64,000 bases of DNA from Parus major (taxonomy: Eukaryota > Chordata > Aves > Passeriformes > Paridae), in the NCBI RefSeq assembly GCF_001522545.3, contig NC_031768.1, positions 87,790,431-87,854,430 of the forward strand, given 5' to 3'. The stretch's first letter is position 1; each line of letters opens with the position of its first letter. Under the pieces are notes generated by a model. That model was not told the origin of the DNA and searched no databases. It saw nothing but the letters and a program-made list of their open reading frames with translations. Of this stretch, positions 39,001 through 52,580 are shown in pieces. Both the position numbers and the translations under genes were made by a program.

Positions 39001-41999
39001 TCATCTCCAATAATTCAAAGTTCTTTAAGCACTGAGGCAACAAGGACTTCATGCTTGTATCAGTAAGGGTCATCATTAGCAATGAATATTCTTACTGCTA
39101 AGACTTACATATATTCTTACATTATGACTTTTTAAAAACCCATTTTTGCAAGCTTACTGTATTCTTGGGCCAGTAAATTTTCACTGGTGTTTAAATTTTC
39201 TGACATACTTACTGATAAACGTATCAAGGGGGTTTTTAAAAACTAAGACTGATTTTCTGTCTTCAGTCTGTCCTGACTGATGAATGCAGCTGGGTAAGTT
39301 TCCCAACCATATTACTGTGTACATGTTAAGATCATCAAGAAGAATCAATGTTCAAACTGTAGCCAGGAGACAAAAAATGAAGACTACTCTGCTGAGATCT
39401 AGTAACCCAAGTTCTACTCTTCCTTTTCCTTTTTTGATTGTCATGGGTGTTTGTCATCATACAATTGATGATCTACTGAGAACTCTGAATTAGAGACCAC
39501 CATGGCTCACATTTTTGTATGTGGGTAATTAATATTTCTGAATTTATAACACATGTTTATATTCAGGTATTTAATGTATTTATGTAGTTAGAAACACATA
39601 AACCCATCAGTGTGTCTTTGTGTATTTGTCAGCCTATATGCTTATCAGCCTAGCTGTTCCTATCAACTTTGCTGCATCTTCTGGGATCTAGCCATGTTCA
39701 ATAAAGCTTGCATCATGGCAGCCTAGCAAAACTTGCAGCTTTAAAACAACACTGTTAATGCATGTGACACATGTTGAAATGGATCAAGCACTGCAGTTAT
39801 ATCAGCTTTCCCTAAGCCAGAGTGTCTTATATACACTTATAAATATGTAGACTTTTAAATATATATCTATCTCCAGTAGAGCTCCAGAAAAACAGATTGC
39901 TGAATAAACACAGCTACAAATATTGCTAATAGGAAATTAATAGGAAATAGGAAAGTAAGAAATTCCCTATATATATTTCATATGCTTCCACTATTTGATT
40001 TAAATAATTTCAGTTTCTCTGTCAAATCCTACCCTCACTTCTTCTTTGGAACAGTATAATCCACAACATCCTCAATCTCCTCTTCCCTATTCACAGTGAA
40101 CCACAAGCATCTGCTGTTTTGTTTGTGAATGTGCTGGCAATCTGCTCAGATGCCTGACTCAGGTCTCAAAAACTGGTATTTTAACCTGGGCTGAAGAACA
40201 CATGTCTCACCTGTAGAGCGTGAACCTCCAAGCATGCTTTGCCAATGGTCAGACCACACAGCAAGAGGATCAAATCGAACTTGCATTGTGGGGAAGGTAT
40301 GACACCAGGAAATTTATGGAAAATGCACAGTCCCAAAAGCCAGGAGCTGGATTAAAAGAGGACATAGCTTTGAAGAAAGGTTCAAACTCTGCTCTCATTT
40401 CTGAGTGCAAAAGGATGTCCAGCATCAACACTTGACAAGCTTCCTTTCTCTTGATATTGTGTGATCTTAAAAGGATCCAACAGTCAGGCATATACTTTCT
40501 GATTTCCAAACTAATAGCAATTTAAGACTATGAAACAGCTAATTTTACCTGAAGAACTGCAAACTAAATTGATTCCCAATACAAATTTCTAAACAAATAT
40601 TAAAATCTGTGTAAAGCTAATTAAAAATTCAGAACCTGCTTTCAATTTTACCTAAATTTCTTTTGTAACTACCTGATTGCTTATGCATGATTAAATCACA
40701 CTGTAGCCAGGGAGCACTTTTTTTCCTCAAATCACAATTGAACCTGAATGATTATTTTGCTATTTTATATAAATGAGTTGAAATCACTTCTGTCATGGAA
40801 ACACATGATCTAAGACAGAGCTGAAGAAAAAACTAGCTCAGCTTCACAACATGATCTTAAGTCTGTACTGCTCTATTCATCCATTTTTTTCATTTTTCAT
40901 CTCAGCACAGAATGCACGAGAATGACCTTTTGATTTTTCAATTGAGATTCACTTTATCACACAATCTGTGTTTACACAGTCATAGAGTATTCCTAGAATA
41001 ATATCATGTCAAGCAGCTGTTACTGTAGTTTTATATGCATCGATGTAGAATCTTGGAACATGCAGAATATTTCTGAGGAAATGGTCCAAGAAGATAGTGT
41101 AAGAAGGACAGCTCAGTTATCAGTCTGCAGAGGAACCACAAGATCCTCTTTCTTCAGGCATTCAGGAAAAACACAGGTATAGTGAGTAAGAATTGGGATA
41201 AGGCTTGCAATCTGATATAGTTATGAATTTTGTTCAGAATGAGGACATCTGTATATTTTTAAAAGTAACTATTACTCTTAACCATTTAAGTTGTACTGTA
41301 AACACACACGATGTTAAAACAGATGTCAGGCACGCAGAGGGCTTTACAAACAAAATAAACTGGGAAAGAGGTTTATTTTTTGCCTCTTTACAATTTACAC
41401 AATCCATGCAGATAAGGATTTTACTGCTTTATTAATAAAAATTAAAGATAGCAGAAAGTAAGGAATCTAAGCATCTGTTACCACCCATAGTTTAAACAGT
41501 TGACTGAGAAGAGACTTTGTGCTGCAGCAAACAATTACACAAAGTAAACGTTGCTGTACAAGTCATGCCAAGGTTCTCCAAGCTGTTCTTGGCACAAGAC
41601 CAGCAAAGGTGAAACAAAAATAGCTTAATGTCATCCTTGCAGCTGCCCACATCTAGTAACACACAGAGAAGCCAGGCCAGCCTCAGCCCTGCATGCCACA
41701 GTATAGCTACAGGACTGCTCTACCACCCACTTGCCTGTGGTTCCAGCAGGGTTATTTGATTACTGAGGACCACGGGGAGAAGGTGAACTTCAATTCTCAC
41801 AGGTGTTTTCCCGAGGCACGGGAGACAATAAGTGAGTGGCTGGTACCAAGGCAATAGGTCTCTGGATTTCAGAAACCACTCAACTGAAAATCTGCCCTCT
41901 GTGAAATTTTTGGATGAAACAATACCATAGTATTAACCTAGAGAACTTTAATTTTAACTGGGCTAAGTGTACAGGAAAGACAGGCAGAGAGTACAGGGA

Positions 42000-42560
42000 A
42001 GGCAACTGAGAGCAGCTCAAGGAGGCCTTGGGGTATTGGTGGATGGAAAAATTGTCATGACCCAGCAATGTGAACTTCCAGCCCAGAAAACCAACCATAT
42101 CCTGGCTGGTCACCAGATGAAGGGAGGTGATTCTCTTTCTCTACTCTACTTTCATGAGACCCCACCTGGAGTGCTGCATCCAGCTCTGGGGCCTTTGACA
42201 TAAGAAGCCTGGAAAAGACTGAGGGACACCATATGGCAGCCTTCCAGTAAAAAAAAGGGTTGCAAGACAGCTGGAAAGTGACTTTTTACAAGGGGATGTA
42301 GTGACCATATGGGACGTGATGGTCTTAAACTGAAAGATGTTTAGATTAGATATTAGGGAAAAATTCTTCCTGTGAGGATGGTGAGACACTGGAACAGGTT
42401 TCCCAGAAAAGCTGTGGATGCCTCATCATTGGAAGTGTTTGAGGCCAGGCTGGGTGGGACTCTGAGAAACCTGGTCTGATGGAAGGTGTTCCTGTCCATG
42501 GCAGGGAGGTTGGAATGGAATGATTTTTAAGCCTTCTTCCAACCCAAACAATTCTATGAT
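42000..42560 (+). mobile_element. Avian CR1 LINE, 5'-truncated 3' end
   Basis: The segment begins in the C-terminal part of the CR1 ORF2 (GGGGTATTGGTGGATGGAAA, ACCCCACCTGGAGTGCTGCA, CCAGCTCTGGGGCC). After an internal deletion it continues into the 3'UTR (GAGACACTGGAACAGGTTTC, AGAAAAGCTGTGGATGCC, GGAAGGTGTTCCTGTCCATG, TTCCAACCCAAACAATTC) and ends at the ATTCTATGAT tail characteristic of bird CR1. The reading frame is broken and the copy is inactive. It is the least diverged repeat here and the main evidence for an avian source. Confidence 0.92.
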
Positions 42561-45500
42561 CCCACAGGTCACTGTGTTCAATTTCTATCAGCCCACAGCA
42601 TTGAATGGAAAAGATGAGAGTTATCTGCCATGAGTTACCCTACTGCCAGCTCTTTTAGTGAAATCATGTTCCCTTAATTAAGAGATACAGGTCTCATAAT
42701 CCCTTTCACTAACAGGACGTGAGCTCTTGCTCATCTAAAATACTTAACCTGGGAAGGACATGTGCATTCTTAGGTACACAGCAGCACTGCTGCATTACAT
42801 GCTTAACTAAGAATTATGAACTCTCTTTCCATCCTAGTTGTAAGGTTATTAGATACCTGAGTAATTTTTATTGCTTTGCTTCTGAAGAAGGTGGTGTAAT
42901 ATTAGTGTGAGCATCACAGAGACACATTAATTGGCAATTACTGTCTAAAGCCAGAGACAAATCATAAAAAAAAAAAAAAAGAAAGGAAGAAAAAAGGATG
43001 AATCCCAGTGTGGAACAAACTATTTAGGCTTTTACATGTTTCATATGCTTATCAAAAATTCCTCCTTTCAATCTCTGGGCCTGGAAATCAGATATTTTTT
43101 CAAATTTTAATGTAAGTTGCCATCTAAACCTATATTTAGATCAAGGATGTGAATATGAGCTTAAGTATCCAACAATAGAAATCTGAACCTGAAAATTACA
43201 GTTGTGCATTTTTTCTACTTTAATAATCCTTGATACAAAATGGGGACTCGTTATACTGCAATTAGACATTTTTAAAAGCTCTTTCAGATCTTTGGATGAA
43301 ACACAGTATTTGGATGCCAAGCTGTTGTCATCATTTTTACTGTCTGGAATTGTATGTTTAAAACTCTATCAAGTCAACCTTTTGTATTTCTGAGACAGCT
43401 ATTTCAATGTGTTTTGATTTACTGGGAGACCTTTCAAACAAGGCCATATAATGTAGGGTTGCTTCAAACACTGCCTATAATAACAAAATCCACATGTGTT
43501 GCGTGCAAGAGTACTCCTTATAATTTACAAGATGTTATTGTTTTTAATGGACATTCCCCCAAACCTACCTGCCAGTTTGCAAATTGCTAACAGCAACAGG
43601 AAATTGTGAGGACAAACTGCACCCTCGGTGTCACCTACAGTCTTCTGCATCCCCCAGGTTGTTGGCAAAGCTGTCAACAATTCTCAGTTACACATCAGTA
43701 ATTCTTTGGGCAGGGTACACAGAGAGGGAGGATACAAATTGTTGTGTCAGCTCTGCCCATTTTGCAATGTTAATAGAAATTACAGCACCAAGATTTGTTT
43801 CAGACTTCAGTAACTGCAGCTATTGCCCTGATAAATATCACAAAAGACATATTGAGCAAGAAAATGAGACTGCTACAAATACTCCCCAGAATAAGATTTT
43901 CACTTTAAAAACCACAAATATTAACAATGTCATGGCATTGCTTGTAGGAAAGACATTTTGGCAAAACTATAAAACTTTCAGGAAAAATAAGTAATTTCAG
44001 AGTAATTTACACTGTTTTTATACAGTGACATTAAAATAATCTGTTCCCCTATAATAATCTTTGTCACTGGTCTCACAGGATGTCATTGGTATTTTCAGTG
44101 TCACCTGCCAGGCCCTGTCACCAACCTAAAGGTTCTCAGAAATACGATCATCTGCAGCTATAACTAGCAATAGTCCCTACCCAGAATCAAGGAAAATTAA
44201 GTGCTATGCCTCAGTGTAAGCAGCAGGCAATAAGTCTATTTCTACAATTACATTCTGATGTGCAATGCAAGAAATGAGTTATTAGGGGAGAAAGAAAACA
44301 GGCATTATATAGGGAAAGCATCTCATCCTCATACCAAAAAACAAATGGGGAGCACTCGGCCTCATAGTCCCTTGTCTCACCTTGTTGACCCTGTTCACTC
44401 CAACAGGGATGATGTTCTTCCCACATTTCCCTTAGGCAGGTCTGTAAAACAGCAGACAGTGCCAGATCTCTTGTCTACCTCAATTACCACCCTACTGCTG
44501 CCTCTTGTCAGGTCTCCCCATGTGCTCCAGACCCTATTGGTTTCAGTGCTACCCCTGCAGCATCTCTCATTACACTGTGTTGCCAGCTGTGGTGCTGATG
44601 ACAAAATGTCAGACATGTCTTGCTTCAACTAGAGCAATTCCAGTTTGACAAGCAGGGGGATCCAGGCCCCTACATTCATACCTTCAGCTCTGTCACTGCA
44701 CGCACAAAGTCCAACAGCACAGAGACCCACTGCACTTCTCTTCATATTGTTCACCTATACAAAGACCAAAATGTATGGATATTTCTGATTCTACTGAGTT
44801 CCTTTCCTTTAAGAGTGTCCAATTTTTCTTGTCCTTCATAAAATGTCTCAGTTTACCAACTGAAAACTGAAATAGATGCTATGGAAGCAATGAAAATAAC
44901 TAAAGCAAAACAACTACCAAAAACTTAATCTACTTCATTCTGGCTACTTCCAATATATGGTGACTGACCATGTCAGATTCCAGCCACAGAGTTCCTGATG
45001 CACCCAAGGTAAGAGCACAATCTCAGTAATAATGTACCTGTGACTCTGATGATCAGACACCATGTGGTTTCATTTGAACCTCAGTTTTCAATTTAAACTA
45101 AACCCCTTTCTACCTTTCATGGCTGTGAATGAAAACTTCAGTGCTTAAGTAGAATAAAACAAATACAGCAAGTGTTGCAGAAGCTCCAGAAGAGGAAGAG
45201 GTTGTGGTTACTAACAATGAGGAGCTAAAGCTCAGGTCCTCTAAAGTTCTTGAGATACTCATCACCTTCTTCAGTCACAAAGAATTTTCCACCCCCAGAA
45301 GTGTCATCCAGCTGCTACTTAAGCCTGGAGGATTGGGATCTCATCTCTGCAAGCCAATACACTGACACAGTGCATCCTGCACCACTTCATGGAGAGACAC
45401 TGCTCAAATCTCTCAGCTGAAAGCTCCCAGGCAAAGTATTCAAAGTACGTGATCTCACTGTGGAGGAAGGAGGGTAAAGGCCTGTTTAAGATTAAGCTCA

Positions 45501-45849
45501 GCTTTCTGATTTATACTTTCAAAGGCTTTGGTATGAAAATGGACATGAGACATCAGAGACCATTAACTATGTAAACACTGCTTCTTAAAAAATGAAAGCA
45601 ACAGTAATTGTACCCTAGATAGCTACTGAAATTATTCAACTAAGGACTATCCTGGGAAGTAAAAGAAGCACAATATGCTATCAATGTGTTTGTTAAAGAC
45701 AGAAGTCTAAATGATATTCAGAATTCATGTTTATATGTGCATTTATATATTCACACATCACTGATGATATTTATGTTTGTAACCTCATTACAATGCTTTA
45801 GACAAGGATATCATATGGAGTAATGCACTGAAAAGACACTAGCACAAAA

Positions 45850-46010
45850 ACTGGAACCCATTTCTGTTGTTTAGAAACCAGACTTTTATACTCAGTTTGT
45901 CACTCACTAACTGGATCCAGCCCCTTCAATCTCTAATACATAAACCAGGAGAAATACAGTTGCCTCCCTAAGGTGAGATAAGGACTTTAGGAAGGTTCCC
46001 TGAAATAATA
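45850..46010 (+). mobile_element. Possible MIR-like SINE remnant
   Basis: The order of degraded blocks (GGAACCCATTTCTG, TCACTCACTAACTGG, CCAGCCCCTTCAATCTCT, TGCCTCCCTAAGGTGAGATA) resembles the tRNA-derived MIR SINE read on the plus strand. Divergence is high and the call is tentative. Confidence 0.35.
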
Positions 46011-48718
46011 AACACAGGCAGCAGAAGATTTAGTATTACAGCTTGGTTTATAAATCTATGTGTTTTTCCTATACTGAAGGCCACTAAATGGAGGAAATTC
46101 ATCAGCAGGGTATGACATTTTATAATTTGTGCAAGAATACGACAGTCTTACAAAATTTATGGCTATGTAGAAGGCATAAAATATCTGTGGGATTTATATG
46201 TGGCACAGATTACTTGTCCTTTGAGCAGACTGTTGTCTTTCCAACACAAAGTTCCTGTAAAGAGCTAACTCCACAATTCAAAATACTTACAGAACACTCA
46301 TATAGAAGGAATGGCATCTGGTGTAGAGCGTACTACTTAGTGTTGACAGGGTATATATAACTATAGCTTAGTTAAATTTCTCCTCAAAGGCTATATGTAG
46401 AACACGTTCTCAGAGAGATTTTAGTCCAAGCTGGCTTGCCCAGGGTTAGTCAAAAGATCCTGGTGAGTACCAATTATGATATGTTCCAAATATTTAAAAA
46501 CATATAGAGCTAAATTAGTCATCTTGGAAGCAACTACCATAGCAGACTGAGTGTGGTACATGTGAACACTTTCAGTCATGGCTTCCCACAATAGGGTTTC
46601 AAGCAGCATCAAAGAACTGAGCAGGAAAGTGTGTTGTTTGTGGTAAAGACAGCAGTGAGGTGAAAGCTGGAAGAAGATGGGAATAAGGAAAAAAATCCCC
46701 ACCACATGCACCTACTGTTGAGGCACTAGCTCAGATATTTAAAGTTGCCTGAACTGTGCCTTTCTAGAATATCAGAGATAACTGCAGCATCTGGCAGAGG
46801 TGACACAGGACCTGCAAAAGATCTACTCTGTGCACCTGAAATGGTACTCACTGAAAACTTTAAAGGTACCTGAATCTTTCTGGGAAGATGAAAAGGTGCA
46901 AACAAAACTGTGCGACATCCAGGTCCCTAATCTGTAAATTCACTGATGAACCCCCATCACCACAAGACCCTTTCCCCTTGTCACTGTGGACTTTTGTCCA
47001 ATGGCTCATTCCAGCATGTCCAGCCATTCCAGCAGATGGTTCCATGGAGCTCCTGAGTTTGGTGGACACTTGGACACCAGCAGCGAGTATGAGAGACACA
47101 TATCTGCTGCATTCACTGGTACAATCAGTCTGCTCCCTACCCTTATGCTTCCATGTCAAGCTGTAATAGAGGAGCCAGAACTAATGGGGCCAGAGGAAAT
47201 CTTCCCTCAGTACTACATTCATTCAAGAGCTTGTCTTTAGTAATGTTCCTCTACACAAGCAGTTCTTAAGCAAACTTCACAAGTAAAAGTTTAATTAATG
47301 GTGCCAGGCCATGGGTGAGCCGGAGGGTAGAAAAATAGGAATGGGGAATGAATGTCCTCCTTTTCAGGAAGATTAGGGCTACAAGGTAACAAGAAAGCAG
47401 AAAATACAGGTTAGATAGTACTTCTTGGAGGAAAGGACAACATCTGTTAAACTCTGTCTTGAGTTGTTGACATGAAATTGAAAGATGAAGAGTCTTTCAT
47501 CTCCTTAACCTAATCTGCCTAAGACAACTTCAGCATTCTGTGGCAGGAACCAGGTCTCTTTTCTGTTTGCAGAACATACTATTCTGGTTTATAACATGTT
47601 CTCCTAAGTGAAGACAAGTATCAGATCAGGAGCCCCATTGCTTGCAAAACTCAGCAGACTCTGAACAGTGTAGTGGTCCTGGAAGTATTTGCTGACTGAA
47701 GGCATAAAGTCAGCATAGCTGCTTACAGCAAGAATGATTTACAGTGACACTTCAATATTAGATTTTACTTTGGGTTGCTCCTAAATGCTCTGCTTCTCAT
47801 ACTACATATGTAAGGAACCCCCGAACCCCTAGTTTCTCAATGTTTTAATTCAAGACATCAAGTGTCAAAGAGTATCAGCAGCCCAATAGGCAAAGAGAAG
47901 CATTGAAGGCCAAGTTCTTTCAAGTGAAAGTGATCTTTTGGTAGATTAGGAGACCTATATGTATGTTGGTTATTCATGTTAATCATCTGAAAAAAATCCT
48001 GAAATCTATGGTCTTAAGTTTAATGATTTCCTGTGTGTTTGGTTTGCTCTGACAGGTTGGTGCATCTGTTATCTATCTTTTAAAGTTCTCAATTGCTATT
48101 TTCATGTAGAAAGTTTAATTAGGAAAAATCGCTAAATGGATTCCATAATTTAAGAAAATGTTGTAGTGAACCTATTGTTAGAAACACTTAATGCATTTCT
48201 AACTTATGAAGATGAATGCTGTCACAAGTCTCAAAAATTGTGTATTTGTGCAAATTATTAGAGGAAAAAGAAAAAAAAAAGTCCATCAAGGAATTCCTGT
48301 AGATACTAGCAAGACACCAAAATAACTTTAAAACAGATGCCAACAGTTAAGCTGCAATGATCAGAATATTCACATAACTTACCTACTATATTGTTTGTGA
48401 GATACCTTTGTATTGACTGACTTTTATCATTTGTTTCAGAACCATGCGTGTACCTTCTGGCTGACTCACATCTATGTAATAATTTTTTTGAGAGGACTGA
48501 ATTCCATTTCATGACTGGCTACAGGCTGCATCATAAATTCAAGAGTCCTCACTCTCCACTGATCTCCCACAGATGCCAAAAGGAAGCTTGTACAGAGATC
48601 AAAGGAAGAATTTGGGCTCAGTGTAGTAAAATAAAACTTTCAGTTGTTATTTTTTACATCACATTCAGAACTGCTTACGGGAAAATGTTCCCTTTGCTAG
48701 GATCATTGCCACTCTTGC

Positions 48719-48781
48719 CTCCTGTCTCTTTTCCCTTCCCAATCCCTCTTTTTTTCCCTCTGTCTTCCTTTTCTTCTCTTT
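48719..48781 (+). repeat. Polypyrimidine low-complexity tract
   Basis: CCTCCTGTCTCTTTTCCC and the following sequence are almost entirely C and T for about 60 bp. Open frames across it are not coding. Confidence 0.7.
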
Positions 48782-49559
48782 GCATATGTCATTACAGATT
48801 CCCACTCCTGTGCACTGTTGGAATGGTCACTTTAACACTCTCAGTGCCACCATTAACCACAAGTACTCGCATTCTGACAGCTCCAGAGGAGCACTGATTC
48901 AAATCTGTCTCCAAACTGAGGACACAGCACAATGGCCTTCCCTTTCTGCTCAAGAGAATATTGTGTATTTGTGTCTGTGATGTCACAGCTGGGTTTAACA
49001 CTTCCTTCCCCTTCCTTCCCGCCCCCCCCAGTATTTTTCAAGAATCAGAAGTCACAACCCAGGCTTACTAACTGCTAACTGCTTTACCCATATTAGACAC
49101 TTCCTCAGGTGTTCTGTATCTCATACACCTAAGTATTCAACACCAAGCAGTCTCTATTCCATGCAAGGGAGGCAGAGGCAGGTTAATATGCCAGCCCCAA
49201 GTGCCCCAAATTAACTATTAATAAATAAAAATCGAATGTCCAGTAGCATAAAGTTTTCCCTCCAACTTCAGAATGGATTTAGATCAGTATAGCTGGTTTC
49301 AGACACAGGGTTTCTAGTTATAAGGACCACATGAAGGCTGCAGATAAAAGAAATGGTCAGCCAACCCTATGAACCACAACAGTCAGTTGAATCATCCTGA
49401 AAATGGAGGGGAAAAGGATCAGATACTTTTGAACCCCTCTGCTTTGCTTCTTCTCATATGCCAACCTTACCATAAACAGTGCAAAGCTTTTTGCATGGAA
49501 ACTCCAGTGTGCTTTAGAAACCCCTTTTTCTAACCAAAGTATTTCTAATAAGACTCTGT

Positions 49560-49702
49560 GAGGTACAGTTCTTATCCTCACTTTTTTGAAACTGGAAAAC
49601 TGAAAGAAAATGGTTTGTCTGAGGTCAGTGTCCAAGCCCAGGAGAGGTTCTGGAATGGTCTTTACAACTGAGTCACTAGATTGTGTTGCCTTCACCATCA
49701 CT
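49560..49702 (-). mobile_element. Possible MIR-like SINE remnant
   Basis: The plus strand shows degraded blocks in the order expected of a reversed MIR: CTTATCCTCACTTTTTTGAA, AACTGGAAAACTGAAAGAA, GAGGTCAGTGTCCAAGCCC and the TTTACAACTGAGTCACTAG/TTGCCTTC end. It is old and mutated; a profile search would be needed to confirm the family. Confidence 0.4.
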
Positions 49703-51829
49703 TCATGCAGGCATGAAAAGATGATAATCTCTCATGTTTTGTGAGCTGGGAAGTTCATCTCACCTAACTTTCTCAGGTGAACAACAACAACAAAAAAAAG
49801 TGCTTACATAGATTTAGCCTTGAAACATCAGCAGGGAAGATTTTGGTACTAAAACTACCACCTCTCTGTCAATGTCCTCCCCCAGTCTACTTGGTGTCAA
49901 TAATGTTCTCAAAATCGTTGGCACAAATTAGTGCAGGTAAAGAATTCTGCACTCTTACAGTTAATAAGTGACTCAGAAAGGCTGTCAATTTATGCAGAAG
50001 AGGTTGTTTGCAACCAACAATAGATGCAACAGCTTGCATCCAACATGCAGATGGAATGAGAATGAACTGAAAAAGTGCCCCTACCTCACTTGACATTTTT
50101 GCTCATAGTCTGGAAAATAATCCTAGTAATCTCATCAAATACCAAAAAAATATTGAGCTTTGGGAATGGTAGAAAGAGTGTCAGGTTGGCAGATCTGGAA
50201 TCTGAATTCTTCCACTGAGCCATAAAGTTTTATACAGGAGGTAGCTGTTCAACCTTTTCTGTCAATATTGGTCTACTGACACTTTGAGAATGATGTCGAC
50301 ATTTTGCCTGCCTGTCACCCACTCCGTCACTGGACTTTCTGAGAAGTTAAGGGTAGAACAGTCTGATGTCAAATACTGTAATGAGATTTGACACATACTT
50401 GGGCACAGAGTTAGGATCACCCTAATAATTTTAGAGATATCTCCAAACATCAACCTTGTCATGTCTTAAAACAAAAGAAATTATTTTGGGATGCTTTGTA
50501 TGGTTTCTAGTCACTAACCTGCCATAATCAATCCTCTTTAAAAATAATTACATTTCAACAATTTCAATTACATCAATTAAATGCAAACTTTTGGAATAGT
50601 ATTTCATCTGAGCAGCCATCACCACTGCTCAGTTAAACCTATTCCTAATAATCATCCAACTAATTTTTCCACTCTCGCATTTAGTAAAGATGTAAGAATT
50701 TGGTCTTCACAACACAGGGATTGATGGCCAGACCCCAGTGAATGCACAGAGCACAGAAACAGATTTGGTTCTTGAGGCTGAAACTTCTGTTTCTCATTGC
50801 TTAGTCTTGCAGTGTGGTGAGAAGCATAGAATAGTAAGTGAAAAAAGTGCACAACCATTCAGCCTCAGACTAAATCAAGAACAAGAATTAAGGGCTCTAA
50901 TTTCCACAATTAGCATAAGCACCTTCAGGGGCACTACAGTGCTTGGGAAATAGCCTTAGCAACACCTCACTGATACTCCCCTGACCTTGCCCCTCCCAGC
51001 ACATCCTCTCTGCGTTTGCACCGGGTGGTGAAACTCGAGCAGGAGGCAAAAAAGTCCCAACTGTGACAGAGATGCTACTCAAGAGGGGAAGTCGGGAGGA
51101 GCCTGCAAAGTCACTTTCCTCCATGATACATGACCAAACAGGAGAACTGCACTGGCCATGGCTGGGAGATGTAGGACTACCAGCCCCCTCCTCTGCTCCT
51201 CTGAATCCAGCCCATAGTGTCCAACAAGGTTAATCTAGTTTGCACCATGACTGTACAGAAAGGCACACGGAGGTGGTTTTGGGGGGCAGAGCCCGAGAGG
51301 GAGTGGGAAGGCGGTGCAAAATGGACCACCTGTTTCAAGTAGGAAAAAAAAAATCAGTAAAAAGGGAAACACTTCAAACAAATACGAAAATAATTGTAAG
51401 TATCATATCCTATATCTGCATAAGTAAAAATGAAGATTTTAAGTGCAGATTCGGGACTTCTCAAAAACTCTCTTCAGACATATGGTGAAATTTGTTTTGA
51501 ACAGTGCTAAGGCTTCAGAAACTCGTAATTGTGGTATAAATCGGTTTTCAAGATACTATTAGCCAGTTTCTATCAGGATCAGTGAGGTGATATTTTTTCC
51601 CAGCGCGTGTGATTTCAGTAAAACAACTTGTTGCTCTTTAAAGTTTTGTTATGAATTACTGTTCTTCTTCCACTCAATATTATTTCTAGATAACTTGAGC
51701 CAGAGAAAACACCTCAGAACTCTACAGAAATTTCTCCGTTCGCCTGATCCTTCATGTATCAGAAACCAACCTGCCCAAGATGTGGGGAGGGGAGGCGGAG
51801 GGGTCCCTCGTTAAATTACGTCTGCATCT

Positions 51830-52580
51830 GGCATGACCGGCCGGGCTCAGCTTGAAGTACCCCCGGCTCCCTGTCGCCCTCGGCTCGCTCCGCACCCCGC
51901 CTGCCCAGGGGCTCTACTTCTCCAGGTTTCTGCACCCCATAGCCCGACCCGGCGCTGCGCAGCGCTCCCCGCCCGTCAGACCCCGCGGGCTGCGCCCCGT
52001 CCGTCGCTCCCCCGTGTGCCCCCAGCCCGGGCGGGCCGGTCCCGGCGGGAGCGCTGCCCGCCCCGGCCCCGCTCCCATCCCGGGCGCGCACCCACCTGCC
52101 CCGCGGGCCCGCGCCCCGCTCACCTCGTCCCGCCGCCGGGGCTGCTCCTGCCGCCACCAGCTCCTGCCCTCACTCCGGCGCTGGGCAGGGCGGCGGCAGC
52201 AGCATCCCCCGCCGGCCCCCCAGCTGCCGCGGCGGCACTTGCAGCCTCACGGGAACCGGCGGCGAGGGGAGGAGGGGGTGGGGAAGAGAGAAACCCCTGG
52301 CCAGGGCCCCGTCCCAGCCCTCCCCGCCGCCTCCGGCACCCGTGCCCGCTCCCACGGGCCACGCAAGGCGGGGCTGGCGGCGGCGGCGGCGACCGCGGGG
52401 ACCCGCCCGGGCGCTCCTCGCTGCGCGCCGCCCCGCGCTGCCCCGCAGGTAGCGGCGGCCCCGGGCAGGCAGCGCGCGTTCCGCCCCGGAGCCGCGGGGA
52501 AGTCGGATACCTCTCCATGAGCCTCCCTGCAGCCAGGCGCTGACCCCGAGGTTCCCCCTGCAGCGGCACTCGACAGGTTG
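51830..52580 (-). promoter_or_regulatory. CpG island, candidate CASR promoter
   Basis: A sharply bounded GC-rich, CpG-dense block of about 750 bp stands in otherwise AT-rich DNA. It holds many GC-box-like GGGCGG/CCGCCC motifs and no clear TATA box. It is the only CpG island in the window, lies upstream of CASR exon 2 in the right direction, and contains minus-strand splice donors. Human CASR has a GC-rich TATA-less promoter besides a TATA promoter. Assigning the island to CASR is inference; a plus-strand or bidirectional transcript cannot be excluded. Long GC-rich open frames here (for example 51833-52543 on plus and 52120-52584 on minus) are compositional. Confidence 0.7.
52124..52580 (-). 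other. Candidate non-coding first exon of CASR (start undefined)
   Basis: The minus strand reads GACGAG|GTGAGCGGGG with the exon ending at 52124, an excellent splice donor inside the CpG island. A second donor, GGCAG|GTGGGTGCG, would end the exon at 52096. Either could join the exon 2 acceptor at 20832. The transcription start cannot be placed from sequence; 52580 marks only the island edge. Confidence 0.4.

Larger units (their letters stand above)
20832..52123 (-). other. Predicted CASR intron 1 (about 31 kb)
   Basis: If the CpG island at about 52 kb holds exon 1, everything from its donor at 52123 to the exon 2 acceptor at 20832 is first intron. A very long first intron is also seen in mammalian CASR. 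Contents recognised are LINE and SINE-like remnants at 24.5-25.1, 35.2-36.1, 42.0-42.6, 45.9-46.0 and 49.6-49.7 kb and several simple repeats. No coding exon is supported; open frames up to 149 codons (for example 43584-43994 and 48448-48897) resemble no protein family. Confidence 0.5.

Noticed and set aside
43584..43994. 136-codon plus-strand open frame
   Set aside because: No family resemblance; another open frame overlaps it and nothing marks it as an exon.
48448..48897. 149-codon plus-strand open frame
   Set aside because: It runs across a polypyrimidine tract and has no recognisable domain.
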